Assembly (NCBI RefSeq): GCF_030296595.1
Contig: NZ_AP027731.1
Location: forward strand, 434,001-498,000
Source: Naasia aerilata
GTDB lineage: Bacteria; Actinomycetota; Actinomycetes; Actinomycetales; Microbacteriaceae
DNA length: 64,000 nucleotides
Reading direction: 5' to 3'
Shown here: in pieces, positions 1 through 8,621 of the stretch
How positions within the stretch are numbered: the stretch's first letter is position 1
Layout: every line of letters begins with the position of its first letter
Position numbers and translations under genes: made by a program
Notes under the pieces: generated by a model
Database searches by the model: none
What the model was told of the DNA's origin: nothing
The model's input: the letters and a program-made list of their open reading frames with translations, nothing else

Positions 1-621
1 CAGGTAGTCCTCGGGCACGATCCGGTCCGTGCTCACGCCCGGGTGCGCGAGCACCGGGACGCCGCCCGCCGCGACGACGAGCCGTACGCCTTCCAGTGGC
101 TCCGGGGCGTAGTGCGGCTCGTAGTACCCGGCGCGCCAGTGCAGGATCGTCGAGAACGCCTCTCCTCGGTCCCGGACGTGACCCCGTGCGATGAGGGCAT
201 CCGCGATGTGCGGCCGGCCGACGGTGGCGTCCGGCGTCGTCTGGGCGAGCACGTCGTCCCAGTCCAGCTCGTAGTCGTGCCCGATGCGCCGGACCATGGT
301 CTCGGCACGGGTCCGCCGGTCGGTGCGGATGCGCTCCGTCTCGGCCAGGATGCCGGGGTCGGCCGGATCGAAGAGGTAGCCCAGGAGGTGCACGCTCGCC
401 CACCCGGTGCGGGTGCTGAGCTCCATGCCCGGGATCAGGTCGACATCGGCCTGGCGTGCCGCCTCCGTCGCCTCGGCCCAGCCGGCGGTGGAGTCGTGGT
501 CGGTGAGCGCGACGCCGCCGAGCCCCGCCGCAGCCGCGGCGGCGACCAGCTCGGCTGGCGTCTCGGTGCCGTCGGACACGCTCGAGTGCGTGTGCAGGTC
601 GACCGGACCGCGAAGAGGCAT
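1..621 (-). CDS. PHP-domain metal-dependent phosphoesterase (C-terminus cut by window edge)
   Basis: Putative phosphoesterase of the PHP (polymerase and histidinol phosphatase) family; likely hydrolyses a phosphoester in a small molecule or nucleotide, substrate unknown. The N-terminus reads DLHTHSSVSDG (residues 8-18) with metal-binding His10 and His12, then TDHDS at 40-44 and a PGME block at 64-67; a VLAHPG motif lies close to the truncated end. These occur in the family's usual order. An ATG also exists at 630, but a TAGCAT hexamer (629-634) ends 7 nt before the ATG at 621, so a leaderless start at 621 is preferred. The 3' end lies beyond position 1, so length cannot be judged. Confidence 0.85.
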   Translation of the reverse strand, partial: MPLRGPVDLHTHSSVSDGTETPAELVAAAAAAGLGGVALTDHDSTAGWAEATEAARQADVDLIPGMELSTRTGWASVHLLGYLFDPADPGILAETERIRTDRRTRAETMVRRIGHDYELDWDDVLAQTTPDATVGRPHIADALIARGHVRDRGEAFSTILHWRAGYYEPHYAPEPLEGVRLVVAAGGVPVLAHPGVSTDRIVPEDYL

Positions 622-628
622 GGGATCC

Positions 629-634
629 ATGCTA
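629..634 (-). promoter_or_regulatory. -10 hexamer of leaderless PHP gene
   Basis: TAGCAT on the minus strand, 7 nt before the ATG at 621. The spacing matches a transcription start at the initiation codon. Inferred from spacing only; no -35 is evident. Confidence 0.4.
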
Positions 635-703
635 GATCGGCGGGTCCGTCCGGCCCGCCGCCTCACAGGCCGCGCCCTCCCGGGCGGCGCGGGTCGCCTC
701 GGT

Positions 704-709
704 TATGGT
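704..709 (+). promoter_or_regulatory. -10 hexamer of leaderless EEP gene
   Basis: TATGGT followed by 6 nt and the GTG at 716, with no Shine-Dalgarno sequence. Suggests transcription begins at the start codon. Confidence 0.35.
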
Positions 710-715
710 GAGCGC

Positions 716-1743
716 GTGATCCGCCGAGCGCTCGCGGCCGTGGTGGTGCTGGCGGTGTCCGGCACCCTCCTCGCGCTCGTCTGGCCGCAGGTCTTCGGCC
801 TGGAACGCACGTCGCCGCTGGCCCAGGCCGTCTCGCTGCGGGGTGCGGCCGCCCTGGTCGCCGTCGTGGCCGCGGTGCTGGGCACGCTGCTCGCCCTGCT
901 CGTGCGGTCCGGTCGCCGCTTCTTCGCGGTCCTGTCGGCGCTGCTCCTCGCCTTCGCCGGGGTCCAGGTGGCCGTGCTGGCGGGTCGCGGGCTCGCGGGC
1001 AGCAGCTTCGAGACGCCCTCCGCCGCCACCCTCACGGTGCTGAGCTGGAACACCCTCGGCGACGCCCCGGGAGCCGAGCGGATCGCGCAGCTCGTGATCG
1101 AGGCGCAGGCCGAGGTCGTGGCGCTGCCGGAGACGACGCGCGCGACCGCGGAGGACGTCGCGGCCCGCGCTCGGGCCGCGGGCCTGCCCCTGGTCGCCTA
1201 CACCGTCGCGTACGACGAGGTGTCGAAGGCCCGGTCGACCTCGCTGCTGATCAGCTCGGCGCTCGGCTCCTACGTGGTCGGCGCCGGGGCCTCCAACACG
1301 TCGGTGCTGCCCAGCATCGTCGCGGTGCCGACCGGCGGTGGCCCGCTGATCATCTCCGCCCACGCCGTCGCGCCGACTCCCTCGAACGCCGCCGACTGGC
1401 GCTCGGACCTCGCGTGGCTGGCCGCCCAGTGCCAGGGCCCCGACGTCGTGATGGCGGGCGACTTCAACGCGACCGTCGACCACTTCACCGGGCTGGAGGG
1501 CCCCGCTCCCGACGCCGCCGCGACGCGCACCGACCTCGGCCAGTGCCGAGATGCGGGACGCCTGGGCAGCGGCGGCGCGGTCGGCACCTGGCCCACGTGG
1601 CTGCCGCCGTTTCTCGGCACCCCGATCGACCACGTCCTGGCGACTCCTCCTGGCGGGTGACCGGGTACCGGGTGATCGGCGACCGCGACAGCGCCGGAAG
1701 CGACCACCGGCCGATCCTCGTCCAGCTCACCCGCGCGGGCTGA
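716..1743 (+). CDS. Membrane-anchored endonuclease/exonuclease/phosphatase family protein (frame break at about 1650)
   Basis: Predicted about 342-residue membrane protein. Three hydrophobic segments fill roughly residues 4-22, 42-65 and 70-92; an extracytoplasmic EEP (DNase I-like) domain follows, starting at LSWNTLGD near residue 107 and containing GDFNATVDH and a PIDHVLAT block. The catalytic C-terminal SDHRP motif is present only in the next frame: the open frame stops at 1660, while DSAGSDHRPILVQL runs to a stop at 1743. One base missing from the CCTCC stretch at 1646-1650 would restore a continuous protein. Substrate unknown (nucleic acid or phospholipid head group are possible). GTG 716 chosen because a TATGGT hexamer ends 6 nt upstream. 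Confidence 0.75.
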
Positions 1744-1831
1744 CCTGCCGACTTCCGTCGCTTTTCCGCCCCGTTTCCCCGCGGCAGCGGACAGGTGGGC
1801 GCCGCCCCGCTCCGGCGACGACAATGGAGGG

Positions 1832-3360
1832 ATGAACGACGAGTCGGAGCGCGTGGCAGATCTCGAGGCACCGGAGGCGACCGGACCGGTCCGGGAGGCC
1901 GAGGAGGTGCCGACCCAGCGGATCGTCCCCGAGGAGGTCGTCCCCGACGGCGCCGCATCCGGCGACGCGGCCCCCACCGGGTCGACCGGTCCGGCCCCGC
2001 GCGCCACCACGAACCGGGCCGCGGGCTTCCCCGACTCCTTCGGCGCGTACATCGGCAGCGGCTGGGCGGACCGAGTGCTCGTCACCCCGCCGCAGCGCGA
2101 CCAGGCCCCGTATGCGGCCGAGCGGCGCCGGCGGCTCTCGGAGCTGTTCCCCGGGCAGCGTCTCGTGATCCGCGCCGGCGACCGCAAGGTGCGCTCCAAC
2201 GACACCGACTACCCGTTCCGCGCCGACTCCGGCTTCTCGTGGCTGACCGGCTGGGGCGCCGACAGCGAGCCCGGCGCGGTCCTCGTGCTCGAGCCGACCG
2301 GCGACGCTCACACCGCGACCCTCTACTTCCGCCCGGCCGCCGGCCGCGACTCCGACGAGTTCTACGCGAACCCCGAGATCGGGGAGTTCTGGATCGGCCC
2401 CCGCCCCACCCTCGAGCACGTCGCCGCCGACCTGGGCCTCGCCACCGCGCCCCTCGCGCGCTTCACCTCGGCCGACGACGACCTCGACGCGGACACGAGC
2501 GAGGAGCTCGCGCGCGCCCTGAGCGAGTTCCGGCTGGTGAAGGACGAGTACGAGATCGGGCAGATGCGCCTCGCCGTGGAGGCGACCGCGCTCGGCTTCG
2601 ACGACGTCGTCGCCGACTTCCCGCGCGTCCAGCAGCACGAGCGCGGCGAGCGCATCGTCGAGGGGTTTTCAACACGAGGGCCCGCGCGGACGGCAACACG
2701 GTCGGCTACGACACGATCGCCGCATCCGGCCCTCACGCGTGCATCCTGCACTGGACGCGCAACGACGGCGCGGTCGTCCCCGGCGACCTCATCCTCATCG
2801 ACGCGGGCGTCGAGCTGCCGAGCCTCTACACGGCCGACATCACGCGGACGATCCCGGTCGACGGCCGCTTCACGCCGACCCAGCGGCTCGTCTACGAGGC
2901 GGTGCGCGAGGCCGCCGACGCCGCCTTCGCGATTGTGAGGCCGGGCATCCGGTTCCGCGAGGTTCACGAGGCCGCCATGGCGGTCATCGCGCGCAAGACG
3001 GCGGAGTGGGGTCTGCTCCCGGGCACCGCCGAGGAGGCGATGCAGCCGGAGAACCAGCAGCACCGCCGCTACATGGTGCACGGCACCAGCCACCACCTCG
3101 GCATCGACGTGCACGACTGCGCGAAGGCGCGGCGCGAGCTCTACCGGGAGGGCGTCCTCGAGCCCGGCATGGTGTTCACCATCGAGCCGGGGCTGTACTT
3201 CCAGCCCGACGACCTCACGGTCCCCGAGCGGTTCCGGGGCATCGGCGTGCGCATCGAGGACGACGTGCTGGTCACCGAGACGGGCGTTGAGAACCTCTCG
3301 GCGGGCATCCCCCGCACGGCCGACGAGGTCGAAGCCTGGGTGGCGCGGCTCGCCCGCTAG
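1832..3360 (+). CDS. pepP: Xaa-Pro aminopeptidase, M24B (frame break at about 2663)
   Basis: Cytosolic metallopeptidase releasing an N-terminal residue before proline. About 509 residues: a disordered acidic N-terminal extension (about 50 residues), an aminopeptidase P N-domain (VIRAGDRKVRSNDTDYPFR onward) and a pita-bread catalytic domain. Metal ligands are visible in ILIDAGVE, TADITRTIP, HGTSHHLG, TIEPGLYF and GVRIEDD. The first frame is open to beyond 2660, where GERIVEG should continue into VFNTRARADGNTVGYD, which lies in another frame; one G missing from the GGGG at 2662-2665 explains it. The start ATG 1832 follows GACAAT plus 6 nt (GGAGGG), which could serve as a -10 or a ribosome site. 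Confidence 0.9.
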
Positions 3361-3381
3361 CAGGGGCGGCGCCACTCCTCC

Positions 3382-3457
3382 CTCAGCAGGCAGAATCCGC
3401 TTCGGCAGGCCGGATCACGCCGATTCGGCCTGCTGAGGCCGGAAACTGCCTGCTGAG
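3382..3457. repeat. Intergenic nested palindrome between convergent genes
   Basis: CTCAGCAGGCAG (3382-3393) and its exact reverse complement CTGCCTGCTGAG (3446-3457) flank a second inverted pair, GCAGGCCG (3405-3412) and CGGCCTGC (3426-3433). GCCTGCTGAGG also recurs at 3428-3438, so the left arm has two possible partners. It sits between the 3' ends of pepP and the minus-strand YflT-like gene and may act as a bidirectional terminator; there is no T tract. Confidence 0.6.
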
Positions 3458-3473
3458 CGAGAGGTCAGAGGCA

Positions 3474-3986
3474 TCAGAGGGCGGGCGGGAGGTCGTCGCC
3501 GCGGCCCAGGATGTTCTGCGCGCGGGCGGCGGTGTCGGACTGCACGACGATCGTGTAGTTCGCCGCGATGACTGCCCGGGTCGAGGTGAAGTCGCGGACG
3601 CGGCGCGTGACCGCGTAGCTGGCGATCGCGAGGATCATGCCGAAGCCGGCGCCGATGAGCGCCGCGGCCAGGGCGACGCCGAGAACGCCCGGGCTCGCCG
3701 GGGAGAAGAGCACGAGCACGATGCCGATGAACACGCCCATCCAGAGGCCCGACAGCGCACCAGCGCCTGCGGCCTTCCCGTAGGTGAGGCGCCCGGTGAC
3801 ATGCTCGACGCTCTTGAGGTCGTTGCCCACGATCGAGACGTCCTTCACCGAGAAGTCGGCCTTCACGAGCTTGTCCACGGCCTGCTGGGCATCCGCGTAC
3901 GTCTCGTAGGTGCCGACCACCTCGCCGCGCGGCAGCGTCGGCTGCTGCTGCTGAGGGCGGGCGCTGAACGGCGAAGGCGTGGTCAT
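3474..3986 (-). CDS. YflT-like (general stress protein 17M-type) membrane protein
   Basis: 170-residue protein. The N-terminal half (EVVGTYETYADAQQAVDKLVKADFSVKDVSIVG) is the compact YflT/GSP17M-like domain; two hydrophobic segments follow at roughly residues 80-100 (LWMGVFIGIVLVLF) and 105-128 (GVALAAALIGAGFGMILAIASYAV), glycine-rich like other actinobacterial stress membrane proteins. The C-terminus is soluble. Function is known only as general stress association in relatives. The ATG at 3986 is preceded by GACAAT and a 6-nt spacer, so a leaderless start is likely. It ends facing pepP across a palindrome, and begins next to the 3' end of the ArsR-SRPBCC gene. Confidence 0.7.
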   Translation of the reverse strand: MTTPSPFSARPQQQQPTLPRGEVVGTYETYADAQQAVDKLVKADFSVKDVSIVGNDLKSVEHVTGRLTYGKAAGAGALSGLWMGVFIGIVLVLFSPASPGVLGVALAAALIGAGFGMILAIASYAVTRRVRDFTSTRAVIAANYTIVVQSDTAARAQNILGRGDDLPPAL

Positions 3987-4003
3987 GCCCCCATTGTCCC
4001 CGA

Positions 4004-4897
4004 TCACCTCGCAACCGGGTCGGTCGGACCTGAGGAATCGTCCGAGGGACCGCTGGTGAGCAGCCCGGACAGCTGGTCGAGCAGTGCCGTCCAGCCCGGC
4101 TCCAGCCCGGCGAGGGCGGATGCCGAGCCCGGCGCCGCGTCCGGAACCTCGATGGTGAGCTCGAGGTCCGTTCCCCCTCGCCCGCGGTCCTCCCCTCCCG
4201 GCGCCGGCTCCGCGTCGGTGAGCACCAGCTGGAACAGGGGAACGAACAGCGGGCTCCCACCGGGGGCGAGGGGTGCGAGCGTGAACTCGAGCCGTCGCTC
4301 GCGGTCGACCTTGACGCATTCCCCCTCAGCCCGGTGGACGGCGCCGTCCGGCTCCTGAAGAACAAGGCGCGCAACGCCTCCCGGAGCCGGCTCGAGCTCT
4401 GCGACGAGCACCTCGAAGTGCGGGGGCGCCCACCATCGGGCCAGGAGGTCGGGGGTGGTCCAGGCCCTCCAGACGTCGGATCGCGACGCCGGCAGCGAAC
4501 GACGCAGCGTGATCCGCCGCGCGAGGCCCGCGCCGATCCGTGCGCGCGTCTCCTCGGCAGCCACGCCTGCGGCATAGCGCTCGAGCGCGTCGTCCGACGC
4601 TGTGCGCCGGGCCAGCGCGCTGAACCACTCCCCGAGCTCCTGGAGCGCCTCGCGGCGCAGCGACACGACCTTTCGGCGCCCCAGGCGGTGAACGGTCACG
4701 AGCCCTGCCGCCTCCAGCGCCTGCACGTGCTTGCTGGTCTGAGGCTGGAGCGCGTCCAGCGCGAGCGCCACCTCCCCCACCGTGCGAGGCCCTCCCGCCA
4801 GCAGCTCGACGATGCGCAGCCGGGTCGGCTCCGCCAGCGTGGAGAGCATTCCGCCGGGCGCCATGCCTCCATGCTCGCATCTTGACACATTCGTCAC
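4004..4897 (-). CDS. ArsR-family HTH fused to an SRPBCC (AHSA1-like) domain
   Basis: 297-residue two-domain protein. Residues about 17-100 are an ArsR winged helix (LAEPTRLRIVELLAGGPRTV, then LQPQTSKHVQALEAAGLV as recognition helix); residues about 125-285 are an SRPBCC/AHSA1 fold (RRITLRRSLPASRSDVWRAWTTPDLLARWWAPP). The fusion suggests a transcription factor whose ligand pocket is the C-terminal barrel. It is divergent from another AHSA1 gene at 4957 and probably regulates it. Start is uncertain: GTG 4897 has a TAATAT hexamer 7 nt upstream (leaderless), ATG 4864 has GGAGG only 1 nt upstream. The palindrome at 4897-4914 overlaps the upstream start. Confidence 0.8.
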   Translation of the reverse strand: MTNVSRCEHGGMAPGGMLSTLAEPTRLRIVELLAGGPRTVGEVALALDALQPQTSKHVQALEAAGLVTVHRLGRRKVVSLRREALQELGEWFSALARRTASDDALERYAAGVAAEETRARIGAGLARRITLRRSLPASRSDVWRAWTTPDLLARWWAPPHFEVLVAELEPAPGGVARLVLQEPDGAVHRAEGECVKVDRERRLEFTLAPLAPGGSPLFVPLFQLVLTDAEPAPGGEDRGRGGTDLELTIEVPDAAPGSASALAGLEPGWTALLDQLSGLLTSGPSDDSSGPTDPVAR

Positions 4898-4914
4898 AAC
4901 GAATATATTAGTTG
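4897..4914. promoter_or_regulatory. AT-rich palindrome, candidate ArsR operator with divergent promoter
   Basis: CAACGAATATATTAGTTG is an imperfect inverted repeat (one mismatched pair) in an otherwise GC-rich gap between the divergent ArsR-SRPBCC and SRPBCC genes. Its centre also supplies -10-like hexamers on both strands, so binding would block both promoters. Inferred from position and symmetry. Confidence 0.5.
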
Positions 4915-4956
4915 CACGCCGACCAGGATGGCGGCACGGAAGCGAGAGGGATCACC

Positions 4957-5424
4957 ATGGTTTCGACGATCGAGCGGACAGTGACGGCCGACCCGGAGCG
5001 GGTCTGGGAGCTCTGGACCACCCCCGACGGCATCGGGCAGTGGTGGGCCCCCGACGGGTTCCGCACCGACGTGCACCACCTCGATCTCGCGGAAGGCGGC
5101 GAGCTGCTGTACACCATGACGGCCGTCGCACCGGAGCAGGTCGCCTTCATGCAGCAGTACGGGATGCCGCTCACGACCGAGTCACGCAAGACGTTCACCG
5201 AGGTCGATCGGCCGCGCCGGCTCGCCTACACGTCGCTGATCGACTTCGTGCCCGACCACGAGCCCTACGACCACCTCACCACGGTCGACCTCGTCGCCGT
5301 CGAGGGCGGGACCCGCGTCATCATGACCATCGAGCCCATGCACGACGACGAATGGACGGGACGCCTCGTGGCCGGTCGCACCAACGAGCTGGAGAATCTC
5401 GCCCGCCTCACTGCGAAGGCGTAA
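4957..5424 (+). CDS. SRPBCC (AHSA1-like) domain protein
   Basis: 155-residue single-domain protein of the START/SRPBCC superfamily: IERTVTADPERVWELWTTPDGIGQWWAPDGF at the N-terminus is the AHSA1 signature, and the C-terminal helix is GRTNELENLARLTAKA. Such proteins bind hydrophobic ligands in a deep pocket; the ligand here is unknown. It is divergent from an ArsR regulator that carries the same kind of domain, so the two may sense and handle the same molecule. GAGGG lies 7-8 nt before the ATG. Family assignment is firm, function open. Confidence 0.8.
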   Translation: MVSTIERTVTADPERVWELWTTPDGIGQWWAPDGFRTDVHHLDLAEGGELLYTMTAVAPEQVAFMQQYGMPLTTESRKTFTEVDRPRRLAYTSLIDFVPDHEPYDHLTTVDLVAVEGGTRVIMTIEPMHDDEWTGRLVAGRTNELENLARLTAKA

Positions 5425-5521
5425 GCCCTCTCCTCCCTCGTCCCGCCCGGACCAGGCCGGCCGGCCCGGTGGCGCAACGACTGGCGCCGACCGGTCGGCG
5501 TGGGGCCGGGGGCGGGCCGAG

Positions 5522-5527
5522 TAGATT
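5522..5527 (+). promoter_or_regulatory. -10 hexamer of leaderless MgtE_N/CBS gene
   Basis: TAGATT followed by 7 nt and the ATG at 5535; no ribosome site is present between them. Consistent with a leaderless transcript. Confidence 0.45.
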
Positions 5528-5534
5528 TGGACGC

Positions 5535-6866
5535 ATGAGCGCGAGCAGGGTCTTCGTGGCCCGGCTGGTCGGCTGCAACGTGTTCGATCCGTTGGGCGAC
5601 CGTGTCGGGAAGGTGCGCGACGTCATCGTCGTGTACCGACGAAGCGACCCTCCGCGCGTCGTGGGGCTCGTCGTCGAGATCCCCGGCAAGCGGCGGGTGT
5701 TCGTCTCCATCGGGCGCGTGACCAGCATCGGCTCGGGTCAGATCATCACGACCGGCCTCATCAACCTGCGGCGCTTCCAGCAGCGCGCGAGCGAGACGAG
5801 GATCATCGCGGAGATGCTCGGCCGTCGCGTGACGCTTGCGGACGGCTCCGGTGAGGCGACCATCGAGGACGTCGCCATCGAGGACGTCGGCCCCGGCGAC
5901 TGGGAGGTCGGCCAGCTCTTCGTGCGCCGGCCGAAGACGAGCCCCAGCCCGTTCTCGAAAGGCCCGACCCTCTTCGTCCCCTGGGACCAGGTCCGCGAGC
6001 GCGCCGCGAAGGGACAGAGCCAGTCGGCGACCCAGCTGATCGCGAGCTACTCCGACCTCAACCCCGCCGACCTCGCGAACACCCTCCTCGACCTGCCCGA
6101 GCAGCGCATGCTGGAGGTTGCGGAGGAGCTGCCGGACGAGCGCCTCGCCGACGTGCTCGAGGAGATGCCCGAGAGCGAGCAGGTGCACATCCTGGGCCGC
6201 CTCGAGGACGAGCGTGCCGCCGACGTGCTCGACGCCATGCAGCCGGACGACGCCGCCGACCTCATCGGCATGCTCTCGGACGAGCGCGGCGAGGCCCTCC
6301 TCGAGCTGATGGAGCCGGAGGAGGCGGACGACGTCCGCAAGCTCCTCGAGTACGAGCCCGACACCGCCGGCGGTCTCATGACGCCGGAGCCGATCATCCT
6401 GTCCGCCGACGCGACGGTCGCCGAGGCCCTCGCGCTGATCCGCCGGCACGAGCTCGCGCCGGCGCTCGGCGCGGCGGTGTGCGTGACCCTGCCCCCGTAC
6501 GAGCCGCCGACCGGGCGATTCCTCGGCATGGTGCACTTCCAGCGGATGCTGCGCTACCCGCCGCATGAGCGCCTCGGCACCCTCCTCGATCAGAGCACCG
6601 AGCCCGTCCAGGACGACACCCCCGCCTCGGAGGTCACCCGCATCCTCGCGAGCTACAACCTGGTGAGCGTGCCGGTCGTCGACAAGAACCGGCGGCTCGT
6701 CGGCGTCGTCACCGTGGACGACGTGCTCGACCACCTGCTGCCCGACGACTGGCGCAACCCCGACTCCACCCGACCCACCCGGTCCCGCACCGTCCCGGTG
6801 CGGCGTCCGTCCGCGGTCGCGGCCGCCGTGCGCGGAAGGAGGGCGAGCGATGGCACGAATCGATGA
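5535..6866 (+). CDS. MgtE N-terminal and CBS domain protein without a membrane domain
   Basis: 443 residues. The first 160 or so resemble a PRC-barrel/adaptor region (VFVARLVGCNVFDPLGDRVGKVRDVIV). Residues about 180-275 form the superhelical MgtE intracellular N domain (LPEQRMLEVAEELPDERLADVLEEMP and related repeats), and about 290-400 carry a CBS pair (AGGLMTPEPIILSADATVAEAL; NLVSVPVVDKNRRLVGVVTVDDVL). The transmembrane Mg2+ channel domain of MgtE is absent, so this is a soluble sensor-like protein. It overlaps the DUF1003 gene by 17 nt and is followed by Mrp, an order I recall from other actinobacteria. A role in magnesium homeostasis is plausible but not shown. Confidence 0.8.
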   Translation: MSASRVFVARLVGCNVFDPLGDRVGKVRDVIVVYRRSDPPRVVGLVVEIPGKRRVFVSIGRVTSIGSGQIITTGLINLRRFQQRASETRIIAEMLGRRVTLADGSGEATIEDVAIEDVGPGDWEVGQLFVRRPKTSPSPFSKGPTLFVPWDQVRERAAKGQSQSATQLIASYSDLNPADLANTLLDLPEQRMLEVAEELPDERLADVLEEMPESEQVHILGRLEDERAADVLDAMQPDDAADLIGMLSDERGEALLELMEPEEADDVRKLLEYEPDTAGGLMTPEPIILSADATVAEALALIRRHELAPALGAAVCVTLPPYEPPTGRFLGMVHFQRMLRYPPHERLGTLLDQSTEPVQDDTPASEVTRILASYNLVSVPVVDKNRRLVGVVTVDDVLDHLLPDDWRNPDSTRPTRSRTVPVRRPSAVAAAVRGRRASDGTNR

Positions 6867-7419
6867 GGACCAGCGCGACCGCCAGCCGCGGCTCGACGCG
6901 CCCAAGGGACTCCGGGCCTCCGTCCTCCGCGGTCGCCGGCAGCGCACCAGCCGCGACCGCTTCGGCCGGTTCACCGAGTGGATCGCGCGCGCCATGGGCA
7001 CGCCGTGGTTCCTGTTCGGGCTGACCCTCTTCGTCATCGCCTGGATGCTCTACAACACGCTCGCGCCGCAGGGCTGGCGCTTCGACGACGCCGCGATCGG
7101 CTTCACCGCCCTCACGCTGATCCTGTCGCTGCAGGCGTCCTACGCCGCGCCGCTGATCCTGCTCGCCCAGAACCGGCAGGACGACCGGGACCGCGTGCAG
7201 ATCGAGCAGGACCGGCAGCGGGCCGAGCGGAACCTCGCCGACACCGAGTACCTGGCCCGCGAGGTGGTCGCCCTGCGGCTGCTCGTGCGGGACATGGCGT
7301 CGAAGGACTTCATCCGCGCCGAGCTGCGGTCGCTCCTCGAGGATCTCGAGAAGCGGGATGTCGAGAACGCGGCGGACAGCGAGCCGCGCCGCGGCGCCCC
7401 GGGCACGAGGTCCGCGTGA
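6850..7419 (+). CDS. DUF1003 membrane protein
   Basis: 189 residues. Two hydrophobic segments (WFLFGLTLFVIAWMLYNTL, about residues 51-69; IGFTALTLILSLQASYAAPLIL, about 81-102) are followed by a charged helical tail (QNRQDDRDRVQIEQDRQRAERNL) typical of DUF1003. Family function is unknown. It overlaps the upstream MgtE_N/CBS gene by 17 nt and the downstream Mrp gene by 4 nt, so the three are almost certainly one translationally coupled operon. Assignment to the family is confident because both membrane segments and the DRDRVQIEQDRQR tail match. Confidence 0.85.
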   Translation: MARIDEDQRDRQPRLDAPKGLRASVLRGRRQRTSRDRFGRFTEWIARAMGTPWFLFGLTLFVIAWMLYNTLAPQGWRFDDAAIGFTALTLILSLQASYAAPLILLAQNRQDDRDRVQIEQDRQRAERNLADTEYLAREVVALRLLVRDMASKDFIRAELRSLLEDLEKRDVENAADSEPRRGAPGTRSA

Positions 7420-8564
7420 GCGCCGTGGACGCGGCGACCCTCGCGGACCGCGTCCAGCAGAGCCTCCGCCAGGTCATCGACCCGGAGATCCGCCAGCCGA
7501 TCCCGGACCTCGACATGGTGGGCGGCGTCACGGTCGACCCCACCGGCCACGCGACGGTGGGCCTGCGGCTGACGATCGTCGGCTGCCCGGCCGCCGACCG
7601 CATCCAGCGGGACGTGCAGGAGGCGACCCTCTCCACGCCCGGGGTCACGGCCGTCACCGTCGAGACGTCGGTCATGACACCCGAGCAGCGGCACGCGCTC
7701 ACGCTCAAGCTGCGCGGGCCGCGAGCGCGAGGCGCCCAGTTCGGCCGCGACTCGCTCACCCGGGTGATCGCCGTCTCGAGCGGCAAGGGCGGCGTGGGCA
7801 AGAGCACCCTCACCGCGAACCTCGCGGTGGCGCTCGCCCGGCGGGGACTCGCGGTCGGCGTCGTGGATGCCGACGTGCACGGCTTCTCGATCCCGGGCAT
7901 CCTCGGCATCCCCGCGGACGCGACGCCGACCCGGGTCGATCAGATGATGCTGCCGCCCGTCGCGCACGGCGTGAAGGCGATCTCGATCGGGATGTTCCTG
8001 TCGCCCGAGCAGCGCGGGCAGGCGGTCGCCTGGCGCGGTCCGATGCTTCACCGCACGGTCGCGCAGTTCCTCACCGACGTGTTTTTCGGGGAGATCGACG
8101 TCCTGCTCCTCGACCTGCCGCCCGGCACCGGCGACGTGGCCATCTCGGTGGGCCAGCTGCTTCCGCACGCGGAGGTGCTCGTCGTGACGACGCCGCAGCC
8201 GGCGGCCGCGGAGGTCGCTGTGCGGTCCGGCCTCGTCGCCCGGCAGACGGGGCAGCGCGTGATCGGCGTGATCGAGAACATGGCGGGCCTCGCCCAGCCC
8301 GACGGCACCGTGCTGGAGCTCTTCGGCTCCGGCGGCGGCCTCGAGACGGCGGCGCGGCTGTCGCAGGGGCAGCCGGAGGCGGTCCCGCTCCTCGGGTCCG
8401 TTCCGCTGAGCGTGGACCTGCGCGAGGGCGGCGACAGAGGCGTGCCGATCGTGGTCGCGCGCCCGGAGGATCCGGCGGCGGTCGCGATCGAGGCGATCGC
8501 GGCGCGGCTCGCGGTGCGGAGCACGAGCCTCGCCGGCCGCAGCCTTCCGGTCACCCTCCGCTGA
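7416..8564 (+). CDS. mrp: Mrp/ApbC-family iron-sulfur cluster carrier ATPase
   Basis: 382-residue cytosolic P-loop NTPase of the Mrp/NBP35 family, thought to carry Fe-S clusters to apoproteins. An N-terminal MIP18-type domain (residues about 5-95: LRQVIDPEIRQPIPDLDMVGGV) precedes the ATPase with a deviant Walker A (SGKGGVGKST, near 122-130), VVDADVHGFS, and LLDLPPGTGDVAIS. The CxxC used for cluster binding in many homologues, normally after the IENM motif, is missing: the sequence reads IENMAGLAQPDGTVLELFG. GTG 7416 overlaps the DUF1003 stop by 4 nt. Relatives in actinobacteria, as I recall them, also lack the cysteines. Confidence 0.9.
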   Translation: MSAVDAATLADRVQQSLRQVIDPEIRQPIPDLDMVGGVTVDPTGHATVGLRLTIVGCPAADRIQRDVQEATLSTPGVTAVTVETSVMTPEQRHALTLKLRGPRARGAQFGRDSLTRVIAVSSGKGGVGKSTLTANLAVALARRGLAVGVVDADVHGFSIPGILGIPADATPTRVDQMMLPPVAHGVKAISIGMFLSPEQRGQAVAWRGPMLHRTVAQFLTDVFFGEIDVLLLDLPPGTGDVAISVGQLLPHAEVLVVTTPQPAAAEVAVRSGLVARQTGQRVIGVIENMAGLAQPDGTVLELFGSGGGLETAARLSQGQPEAVPLLGSVPLSVDLREGGDRGVPIVVARPEDPAAVAIEAIAARLAVRSTSLAGRSLPVTLR

Positions 8565-8565
8565 C

Positions 8566-8615
8566 CTGCCCAGTTCTGCGGCAAGTCGGTGCCGAATTGC
8601 CGCAGAAGTGGGCAG
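8566..8615. repeat. Long intergenic hairpin after mrp
   Basis: Two 19-nt arms (8566-8584 and 8597-8615) are reverse complements with a single mismatch, separated by a 12-nt loop. The element begins right after the mrp stop and ends just before the minus-strand small ORF stop. Likely a bidirectional terminator; no T tract follows on either strand. Confidence 0.65.
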
Positions 8616-8621
8616 TTCGCG

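Noticed and set aside
407-715. Upstream extension of the EEP frame to 407
   Set aside because: It is antisense to the PHP gene; the hydrophobic N-terminus starts at GTG 716.
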